From Chloroflexi bacterium RBG_16_64_32 (GTDB lineage: Bacteria > Chloroflexota > Dehalococcoidia > SM23-28-2 > RBG-16-64-32), in NCBI GenBank assembly GCA_001795235.1, contig MGNZ01000036.1, positions 592-12,985 on the forward strand: a DNA stretch of 12,394 nucleotides, given 5' to 3'. Positions 6,251 through 11,535 of this stretch are shown one piece after another. The position numbers and the translations under genes were made by a program. A model generated the notes under the pieces. The model did not search any database and was not told the DNA's origin. It worked only from the letters and a program-made list of their open reading frames with translations. The number at the start of each line of letters is the position of its first letter. Positions within the stretch are counted from its first letter, which is position 1.

Positions 6251-6411
6251 CGCACCTCCCTGTGCAGGCGGTGGCCGCGGCAGCGGGGGCAGAATTTCCG
6301 CAGCTCCATGCGATCAGGGTCGTTGCGGCGGTTCTTGGTGGTGACTTTATTGCGCTGCCTGCACTCAGTGCAGGCCATCTCCACCACCACTCGGTCCTCT
6401 TTCCTGGCCAC
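6247..6411 (-). CDS. rpmG: 50S ribosomal protein L33
   Basis: 54 residues. The start is GTG 6411, 14 bases after the tuf stop, with only a weak AAGG site, so translation may rely on coupling to tuf. The protein reads VARKEDRVVVEMACTECRQRN near the N-terminus, then KNRRNDPDRMELRKFCPRC. It keeps the CxxC (14/17) and CxxC (42/45) pairs, so it is the zinc-binding form of L33. Its TGA stop overlaps the secE ATG. The placement between tuf and secE is the standard bacterial arrangement. The gene is easily missed because of its length and GTG start. Confidence 0.95.
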   Translation of the reverse strand: MARKEDRVVVEMACTECRQRNKVTTKNRRNDPDRMELRKFCPRCRGHRLHREVR

Positions 6412-6425
6412 GGCTCAGAATCGCC

Positions 6426-7631
6426 TTACTCTAGCACCTTGGTGAGCACGCCGGCGCCCACTGTTCGGCCGCCCTCGCGAATGGCGAAGCGGACGCCCTC
6501 CTCCAGAGCCACCGGCTGGATGAGCTGCACGTTCATCTTAATGTTGTCACCGGGCATCACCATCTCAACGCCCTCGGGCAGGGCAACGTCCCCGGTCACA
6601 TCTGTGGTGCGGATGTAGAACTGCGGCCGGTAGCCGTTGAAGAATGGAGTGTGCCGTCCGCCTTCCTCCTTGGCAAGCACGTAGACCTCGCCCTCGAACT
6701 TGGTATGCGGATTGATTGATCCGGGCTTGGCCAGCACCTGGCCACGCTCCACATCCTCGCGCTCAATGCCGCGCAGCAGGCAGCCCACGTTGTCACCGGG
6801 GTCTCCAGAGTCAAGGGTCTTGCGGAACATCTCCACGCCGGTGCACACGGTCTTGCGGGTGTCCGTGAAGCCGACGATCTCCACATCTTCGCCGGGCTTG
6901 ATGATGCCTCGCTCTATGCGGCCCGTCACCACCGTGCCGCGGCCTTTGATGCCGAATACGTCCTCAATTGGCATGAGGAAGGGCATGTCGCGGGGCCGGG
7001 TGGGCTCGGGGATGTAGTCGTCGATGGCCTTCAACAGTTCGTGGATCGACTCGTATTCGGGCGCGTCCGGGTCCGCGCTCTCGCTTTCCAGCGCTTTCAG
7101 AGCGCTTCCCCGAACGATGGGGATGTCGTCGCCGGGGAAGCCGTACTTGCTAAGGAGTTCACGCACCTCCAGCTCGACGAGGTCCAGGAGGTCCTTGTCC
7201 GCTTCATCAACCATGTCCACCTTGTTGAGGTATACGACCATAGCGGGAACTTCAACCTGTCGGGCCAGGAGGACATGCTCACGGGTCTGGGGCATCGCCC
7301 CGTCATTGGCGGCAACGACGAGTATGGCGCCGTCCATCTGAGCGGCGCCGGTGATCATGTTCTTGATGTAGTCCGCATGCCCCGGACAGTCGATGTGGGC
7401 GTAGTGGCGCTTCTCGGTCTCGTACTCCACGTGGGCGATGGCGATGGTGATGCCACGCTCTCGCTCCTCAGGCGCCTTGTCGATGCTGAAGAAGTCGCGG
7501 TACTCCGCCAGCTTCTTATAGGCCAGCACTTTGGTCATGGCGGCGGTCAGCGTGGTCTTGCCGTGGTCGATGTGGCCGATGGTGCCTACGTTGATGTGCG
7601 GCTTGGTGCGCACGAACTTTTGTTTGGCCAT
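6426..7631 (-). CDS. tuf: Translation elongation factor Tu
   Basis: 401 residues. Nucleotide-binding motifs are GHIDHGKT (19-26, with Ile where most have Val), DCPGHADY and NKVDMVD, with the RERGITI switch I. Domains II and III follow (VTGRIERG, TRQ-like RKTVCTGVEMFRK, and C-terminal GGRTVGAGVLTKVLE). It delivers aminoacyl-tRNA to the ribosome as a GTP complex. ATG 7631 has AGGAGG nine bases upstream. It is preceded by three tRNA genes and a small ORF, and followed by rpmG after 14 bases. Only one tuf copy can be seen here. Confidence 0.99.
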   Translation of the reverse strand: MAKQKFVRTKPHINVGTIGHIDHGKTTLTAAMTKVLAYKKLAEYRDFFSIDKAPEERERGITIAIAHVEYETEKRHYAHIDCPGHADYIKNMITGAAQMDGAILVVAANDGAMPQTREHVLLARQVEVPAMVVYLNKVDMVDEADKDLLDLVELEVRELLSKYGFPGDDIPIVRGSALKALESESADPDAPEYESIHELLKAIDDYIPEPTRPRDMPFLMPIEDVFGIKGRGTVVTGRIERGIIKPGEDVEIVGFTDTRKTVCTGVEMFRKTLDSGDPGDNVGCLLRGIEREDVERGQVLAKPGSINPHTKFEGEVYVLAKEEGGRHTPFFNGYRPQFYIRTTDVTGDVALPEGVEMVMPGDNIKMNVQLIQPVALEEGVRFAIREGGRTVGAGVLTKVLE

Positions 7632-7712
7632 CCGGAGGTTCCTCCTGTTTTCTCAGTTGGGGCTAGCACTCAGGCCATCCCTGGCCCACGCCTATCATAT
7701 CCTTTCCTGGTC

Positions 7713-7826
7713 TCAGCCGCTCCTGGCGGCCGATTTTCCATCGCTGTGCGGGCGGGTCTGCCGGGCCTCCTCTTCGCGCTCGCGCGCTATGGCCCAGACC
7801 AGATCCGCAACGGTGTACGGGTACAC
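7713..7826 (-). CDS. Small hypothetical protein, 37 residues, between tRNA-Thr and tuf
   Basis: A 38-codon frame starts at GTG 7826, eight bases after a perfect AAGGAGG, among the best ribosome sites in the window. It ends in TGA at 7713, 81 bases before tuf. The peptide begins VYPYTVADLVWAIARERE and has a charged middle (EREEEARQ) and a basic, Gly/Ser-rich tail. The first 24 residues could form an amphipathic helix. No domain is recognised and no homologue is recalled. It may be a real small protein, or a leader whose translation affects tuf expression. The strong ribosome site is the main support. A GGCCA-GGGA-TGGCC hairpin (7673-7686) lies between its stop and tuf. Confidence 0.55.
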   Translation of the reverse strand: MYPYTVADLVWAIAREREEEARQTRPHSDGKSAARSG

Positions 7827-7870
7827 CTTGGTCTCCTCCTTGTGTTGTCCTTTATCGCATATTCCCCTAG

Positions 7871-7946
7871 TGGAGCCCACGACCGGACTCGAACCGGTGA
7901 CCCCGTTCTTACCAAGAACGTGCTCTACCTGCTGAGCTACGTGGGC
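7871..7946 (-). tRNA. tRNA-Thr (anticodon GGU)
   Basis: 76 bases including an encoded CCA end. The acceptor stem is GCCCACG/CGTGGGC, the anticodon stem is CGTTC/GAACG, and the loop TTGGTAA gives anticodon GGT. The T arm contains GGTTCGAGTCC. It is the last tRNA before tuf, in the position of thrT in the E. coli tufB operon. Confidence 0.97.
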
Positions 7947-8021
7947 CTGTCCGTAACGGTGGCTGGGAGTCTTGTCCTTGGCCCCCGGCCCGGTTCCTCC
8001 TCAAAACTTGACTCTGGCGTC

Positions 8022-8109
8022 TGGTGGCGGGGGCAGGATTCGAACCTGCGTAGCCCTTCAGGGCGCCGAGTTTACAGCCCGGTGGTTTTAACCACTCACC
8101 CACCCCGCC
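8022..8109 (-). tRNA. tRNA-Tyr (anticodon GUA)
   Basis: 88 bases with encoded CCA. The acceptor stem is GGCGGGG/CCCCGCC. The anticodon loop CTGTAAA gives GTA, and a long variable arm (class II) follows, as expected for bacterial tyrosine tRNA. The T loop is GGTTCGAATCC. It lies 75 bases upstream of tRNA-Thr(GGU); no further tRNA or remnant was seen in that gap. Confidence 0.97.
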
Positions 8110-8205
8110 GTTGTACCTGATTGGTCGCTGGAGGCCAGAGCTGGGCCTGTCTTTCCTCCTGGACCCGCTCCTGGGCTCCTACGTCAATATCCGACCTGCC
8201 GTTGC

Positions 8206-8280
8206 TGGAGCCGAAGGGGGGAATCGAACCCCCAACCTAGCGATTACAAATCGCTTGCGCTACCATTGCGCCACTTCGGC
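8206..8280 (-). tRNA. tRNA-Thr (anticodon UGU)
   Basis: 75 bases with encoded CCA. The acceptor stem is GCCGAAG/CTTCGGC, the anticodon stem is AGCGA/TCGCT, and the loop TTTGTAA gives anticodon TGT. The T arm contains GGTTCGATTCC. It is first in the cluster and lies about 50 bases after the predicted transcription start. Confidence 0.97.
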
Positions 8281-8312
8281 CCGCGCCGATTAGGACGCCT
8301 AAAATTCAAGGT

Positions 8313-8328
8313 TCGCCCCATGGGGCGA
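8313..8328 (-). repeat. 16-bp perfect palindrome at the start of the tRNA-tuf transcript
   Basis: TCGCCCCATGGGGCGA is a perfect palindrome a few bases after the predicted transcription start of the tRNA-tuf operon. As RNA it would form a stable 5' hairpin; as DNA it could be an operator for a dimeric regulator. In the transcript it is followed by ACCTTGAATTTTAGG, which is not a convincing U tract. Confidence 0.55.
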
Positions 8329-8338
8329 CACCACCCGT

Positions 8339-8368
8339 AGTATAGGTGCCTCCTTTCGGAAAAGTCAA
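8339..8368 (-). promoter_or_regulatory. Sigma-70-type promoter for the tRNA-tuf operon
   Basis: The -35 box is TTGACT (8368-8363), the spacer 18 bases and the -10 box TATACT (8344-8339), each one or two mismatches from consensus. It lies after the cysS stop and about 60 bases before the first tRNA, exactly where a strong growth-related promoter is expected. Transcription would start near 8332. Confidence 0.8.
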
Positions 8369-8393
8369 GGAAATTCGCGCTATCTGCACCGGC

Positions 8394-9779
8394 TCAGCCC
8401 CTCGTACGCCACCGGGTGCCGGCGGCTCCGTCCTCCAGGATCACGCCTATCTCGGCGAGGCGCACCCGCAGCTTGTCCGAGAGCTCGTACTGCTTGGCGC
8501 AGCGCAGGTCTTCGCGAAGCTCAACCAGCAGCTCTATGAAGGGTTCTGCGCCGGCTCTATCGACCCGTTGTGGTTCCACCAGGGTCAGGCCCAAGACGCC
8601 GGCCATCTCCCGAGCGGCGGCCTGGGCCTCGTCGGCGCTGCGGCCCTCATCGCGTGCACGGTTGATCTCTCGCGCCAGGTCGAACAGGGAGGCCAGGGCG
8701 CCGGCGGTGTTGAGGTCATCGTCCATGGCGTCGAGGAAGCGCTGCTTGAACGGCGCCGCGTCCACCGGGGGGTCCGCGTCCCCGGCGGCGGTGTTCACCG
8801 CTATACGCAGGCGCTCCGCGCCCCGCTTGGCCGATTCCAGGCTCTCTTCCGAGAAGGTGATAGGGCTGCGATAGTGCGAGTTCAGGACGAACATGCGTAG
8901 GCCGTCGCCCCCGTATCGCTGGACCACCTCGTTGATGGGCACCAGGTTCCCCAGGTGCCGCGTCATCTTCTCCTCGCTCTCGGCCAGCCGCATAAGGCCG
9001 TTGTGCACCCAAAAGCGGACGAATGGCTTCTGGTCATCGCTGTAGCTTTCGCTCTGAGCCACCTCGTTTTCGTGGTGGGGGAAGATCAGGTCCTGGCCGC
9101 CGCCGTGGATGTCTATGGGGTGGCCGAGGTACTTTAGGGACATGGCGGAGCACTCTATGTGCCAGCCGGGACGCCCCTTGCCCCAGGGGCTGTCCCAGGC
9201 CGGCTCGCCCGGCTTGGAAGCTTTCCAGAGGGTGAAGTCTCCCGGGTGTTCCTTGTTCTCGCCCGGCTCTATGCGGGCGCCGGCAAGCATGGAGTCCAGG
9301 TCGCGGGCGGAGAGCTTCCCGTAGCCCGTTCTGGTCTGCACCCGGAAGTAGACGTCACCGTTGGCCTGGTAGGCGTGACCGTTCTCGATGAGGCGCTGCA
9401 CCATCTCGATGATGGTGGGGATCTCGTGGGTGGCGCGGGGGTAGACGTGGGCCTTGAGGATGTTCAAGGGCGCCATATCACGAAAGAACTGCTCGACATG
9501 CTGTTCGGACAACTCCTCGATGGAGACGCCCTGCGCCTGGGCGCGGTTGATGATGTTGTCCTCGATATCGGTGAAGTTCTGGACGTGGCGGACCTCGAAC
9601 CCGCAGTATTCCAAGTAACGGCGGAGGACATCGAAAACGATGTAGCTCATAGCGTGGCCGACGTGACAGGGAGCGTAGAGGTTCGGCCCGCAGACGTACA
9701 TCTTCACTACGTCCCCGGTGGGGGTGAACTCCTCTGCGCGTCGGCTCATCGTGTTGTACAGCTTCACCGTTCTATTCAT
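8394..9779 (-). CDS. cysS: Cysteinyl-tRNA synthetase
   Basis: 461 residues, the normal length. It is a class I synthetase charging tRNA-Cys. The zinc ligands match the family: Cys30 (YVCGPN), Cys210 (GWHIECSAM), His235 and Glu239 (HHENE). The HIGH motif is HVGH (39-42). The KMSKS loop reads KMTRHLGN (271-278), a departure from the usual KMSKSLGN. ATG 9779 overlaps the cysE stop; GGAGG sits immediately before it, which is too close to be ideal. GTG 9767 (VKLYNTMSRR, which fits the family N-terminus) has the same site 12 bases away and is an alternative. An in-frame ATG at 9848 would overlap cysE by 77 bases and is unlikely. Translation is probably coupled to cysE. Confidence 0.96.
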   Translation of the reverse strand: MNRTVKLYNTMSRRAEEFTPTGDVVKMYVCGPNLYAPCHVGHAMSYIVFDVLRRYLEYCGFEVRHVQNFTDIEDNIINRAQAQGVSIEELSEQHVEQFFRDMAPLNILKAHVYPRATHEIPTIIEMVQRLIENGHAYQANGDVYFRVQTRTGYGKLSARDLDSMLAGARIEPGENKEHPGDFTLWKASKPGEPAWDSPWGKGRPGWHIECSAMSLKYLGHPIDIHGGGQDLIFPHHENEVAQSESYSDDQKPFVRFWVHNGLMRLAESEEKMTRHLGNLVPINEVVQRYGGDGLRMFVLNSHYRSPITFSEESLESAKRGAERLRIAVNTAAGDADPPVDAAPFKQRFLDAMDDDLNTAGALASLFDLAREINRARDEGRSADEAQAAAREMAGVLGLTLVEPQRVDRAGAEPFIELLVELREDLRCAKQYELSDKLRVRLAEIGVILEDGAAGTRWRTRG

Positions 9780-10440
9780 CCTCCGTCTGCGATGGGACAG
9801 GCTTCTTGGGGCTCTCCAGTTCGGCGATGCGCTGCTCAAGCTGCTCAATGCGGCCCTCCAGCCTCTGGATCACGTCCCACTCCGGGTCAGGCAGCCTGAG
9901 CACGGTCTCGTCGCCGGGGTCGGCGTAGGCGACTATGTGGCCGGGGACGCCTACGACGGTGGCGTTGGCGGGCACGTTGGTCACGACCACCGAGCCGGCG
10001 CCGATCTTGGCGCCATCGCCGATCGTGACGGCGCCGATTATCTTGGACCCGGCGCCCACGACCACGCGGTTGCCCAGGGTGGGATGGCGCTTGGCGCGCT
10101 TGGTGCTGGTCCCGCCCAGGGTCACGCCCTGGTACAGGTGGCAGTCGTCGCCGATGATAGCGGTCTCTCCGATTACAACGCCCATCCCATGGTCGATGAA
10201 CAGCCCCTCGCCGATCTGGGCGCCGGGGTGGATCTCGATGCCGATGACGGTGCGGCCCAGGTGGGAGAGAAAGCGGGCGATCAGCCGCAGGCGGTGGGTG
10301 TGTAGGGTGTGGGCAAGGCGGTGAAGCTGCCTGGCGTGAAAGCCTGGGTAGGCAAGGATCACTTCCAGCGTGGACGTGGCTGCGGGGTCGCGTTCCCTCG
10401 CCGCCTGAATGTCCCGTCTAATGCTGTGTAAGAGCCCCAT
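9772..10440 (-). CDS. cysE: Serine O-acetyltransferase
   Basis: 222 residues. It makes O-acetylserine from serine and acetyl-CoA, the first step of cysteine synthesis. The N-terminal helical part begins MGLLHSIRRDIQAARERDPAA and includes YPGFHARQLHRLAH. The left-handed beta-helix of hexapeptide repeats follows (IHPGAQIGEGLFIDHGMGVVIGE, then GVTLGGT and GAGSVVVTNVP). The His of DHGMG and the GVTLGGT loop are catalytic-site hallmarks. The tail has a short coiled coil (RLEGRIEQLEQRIAELE). The start is ATG 10440 with AAGGA seven bases upstream. The frame stays open to an ATG at 10593, but that extra stretch is low-complexity and lacks a ribosome site. It overlaps cysS, tying cysteine supply to its charging. 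Confidence 0.96.
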   Translation of the reverse strand: MGLLHSIRRDIQAARERDPAATSTLEVILAYPGFHARQLHRLAHTLHTHRLRLIARFLSHLGRTVIGIEIHPGAQIGEGLFIDHGMGVVIGETAIIGDDCHLYQGVTLGGTSTKRAKRHPTLGNRVVVGAGSKIIGAVTIGDGAKIGAGSVVVTNVPANATVVGVPGHIVAYADPGDETVLRLPDPEWDVIQRLEGRIEQLEQRIAELESPKKPVPSQTEDE

Positions 10441-10609
10441 CGGCCGTCCTTCCCTTCTCGGTATGGGTGTAAATACCCGCTGCTGCCGGCCCCGATCCGC
10501 CAGAGGCGGACGGCGGGGCCCCGCTACAGGCGCAGCGCAGGGCGGCGCTGGGGCGGAGGCCTGGCCCCTGTCTGAAGGACGATCGTTTGTCATTTTGCCG
10601 TTTGTTCAT
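10418..10609 (-). other. Possible leader ORF (63 residues) ahead of cysE with Cys-Ala-Cys codons
   Basis: An open frame begins at ATG 10609, two bases after the ispF stop, and ends 23 bases inside cysE in another frame. It encodes a peptide with Cys-Ala-Cys-Ser (ALRCACSG) just before a strong GC hairpin. The ribosome site is weak and the composition is what random high-GC sequence gives, so coding is doubtful. It is recorded as a possible cysteine-responsive leader. Confidence 0.2.
10488..10520 (-). repeat. Nested GC-rich hairpin between ispF and cysE
   Basis: GGCCCCG pairs with CGGGGCC around an inner CCGCC-AGA-GGCGG stem, giving a strong two-part hairpin in the cysE leader. It is not followed by a U tract on either strand, so it is not an intrinsic terminator. 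A smaller GGGT/ACCC stem lies at 10465-10478. The rest of the 171-base gap is GC-rich with no other recognisable element. Confidence 0.55.
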
Positions 10610-10611
10610 CG

Positions 10612-11085
10612 CTATTCTTCGCTGAGCAGGGCCACGGCGATGGCGGCGATGCCTTCGCCCCGGCCTACTGCGCCGATCCCCTCGTTGGTGGTGGCTTTTA
10701 CGTTGACCCGGGCCGCGTCCAGGCCCAGCGCCTCGCCTATCGCCTGCCGCATCCGCGGCAGGTGCGGTCCCAACTTCGGCCGCTCGGCGATGACCGTGGC
10801 GTCCACGCTCTCCGGACGGTGGCCGCTCTCCCGAATCGCCGCTGCCACCTCGGCCAGGAGCCGGCGGCTGTCGGCGCCGGCGTAGGCGGGATCGTCTGGG
10901 GGATAGCGCTGGCCGATGTCCCCCAGGCTGGCGGCGCCGAGAAGGGCGTCAATGATGGCGTGGAGGAGGACGTCGGCATCGCTATGGCCGCCGAGGCCGG
11001 TCTCGCCCCGCAGCGTCACGCCTCCCAGGACGAGGGGTCTGCCCTCCTGGAAGCGGTGTATATCATAGCCGATGCCGATGCGCAT
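10612..11085 (-). CDS. ispF: 2-C-methyl-D-erythritol 2,4-cyclodiphosphate synthase
   Basis: 157 residues, the family norm. It cyclises CDP-methylerythritol phosphate in the non-mevalonate isoprenoid pathway. The metal site is Asp8, His10 (GIGYDIHRF) and His42. The conserved GGHSDADVLLHAI (32-44), ERPKLGPH and the C-terminal KATTNEGIG-x-GRGEGI segment that binds substrate are all present. It acts as a trimer. ATG 11085 has only a weak TAGG site. ispD, which commonly precedes or is fused to ispF, is absent; a PIN gene lies 18 bases upstream instead. The downstream order ispF-cysE-cysS is compact. Confidence 0.97.
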   Translation of the reverse strand: MRIGIGYDIHRFQEGRPLVLGGVTLRGETGLGGHSDADVLLHAIIDALLGAASLGDIGQRYPPDDPAYAGADSRRLLAEVAAAIRESGHRPESVDATVIAERPKLGPHLPRMRQAIGEALGLDAARVNVKATTNEGIGAVGRGEGIAAIAVALLSEE

Positions 11086-11103
11086 GTCGAACCTATGGGC
11101 TGT

Positions 11104-11535
11104 CTATCGCTTAGAGGTCGGGCGTGTGCAGTCGTCGACGTAGCGTCTGGGATGGGTCTCCCGCACATTGAACCGCTGCATTTTCGTGGCTTCTGCCAGA
11201 ACCGCCGCGTCCTTCGTCACGTGGTAGTTAGCACCCGCATCGATAGCCAGCTGCATGTGAAACCGGTCCTCCAGCGGCCCAAATTCAATTCGGACTCGCG
11301 GGTCATCGTACTTTTGCATCAATTCTATCGGGAACATTTGTAATAGCAACTTGTCGATAACGGCGTACATTTGCTGGTCGCCTTTGCACAATACTCCACG
11401 GTATTCTTTCAGAAGCCTGTTACAGACAAGCAGGAAGTGACGATGACACCTGACTGCATTAACGGCCGCAGAGCAACTCACATCCTTGGCACAGATATGG
11501 TCTACTACGACATTCGTATCGAGGACGACCTTCAT
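11104..11535 (-). CDS. PIN-domain nuclease paired with ATPase
   Basis: 143 residues. The N-terminus MKVVLDTNVVVD is a classic PIN motif with Asp6. Further acidic positions are Glu44 (LLKEYRG), Asp90 (PLEDRFHMQLAIDAGANY) and Asp109 (VTKDAAV), which together make the metal site of PIN ribonucleases. The spacing fits the group of stand-alone PIN proteins annotated as putative toxins. No antitoxin-type small gene precedes it; instead the ATG overlaps the stop of the ATPase gene (ATGA), so the two are co-translated. Composition is more AT-rich than the core genes downstream, pointing to horizontal acquisition. A PIN toxin of VapC type is the conventional reading. An ATPase-regulated nuclease effector is my preferred inference. 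Confidence 0.82.
   Translation of the reverse strand: MKVVLDTNVVVDHICAKDVSCSAAVNAVRCHRHFLLVCNRLLKEYRGVLCKGDQQMYAVIDKLLLQMFPIELMQKYDDPRVRIEFGPLEDRFHMQLAIDAGANYHVTKDAAVLAEATKMQRFNVRETHPRRYVDDCTRPTSKR

Noticed and set aside
7694..7699. TATGAT before tuf as a possible tuf-specific promoter
   Set aside because: The -10-like hexamer has GAGCGG at the -35 position, far from consensus. Transcription from the promoter at 8339-8368 explains tuf.
7041..8120. Long plus-strand open frame (359 codons) across tuf and the tRNA genes
   Set aside because: It is antisense to tuf and runs through two tRNA genes; it is a high-GC shadow frame with no recognisable protein.
9772..10593. Longer cysE starting at ATG 10593
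   Set aside because: The extra 51 residues are low-complexity Pro/Ala/Arg, unlike cysE N-termini, and have no ribosome site. ATG 10440 has AAGGA at good spacing.
10441..10611. T-box riboswitch controlling cysE-cysS
   Set aside because: T-box leaders control cys genes in other phyla, but the conserved antiterminator sequence (AGGGTGGNACCGCG) and a terminator are not visible here.
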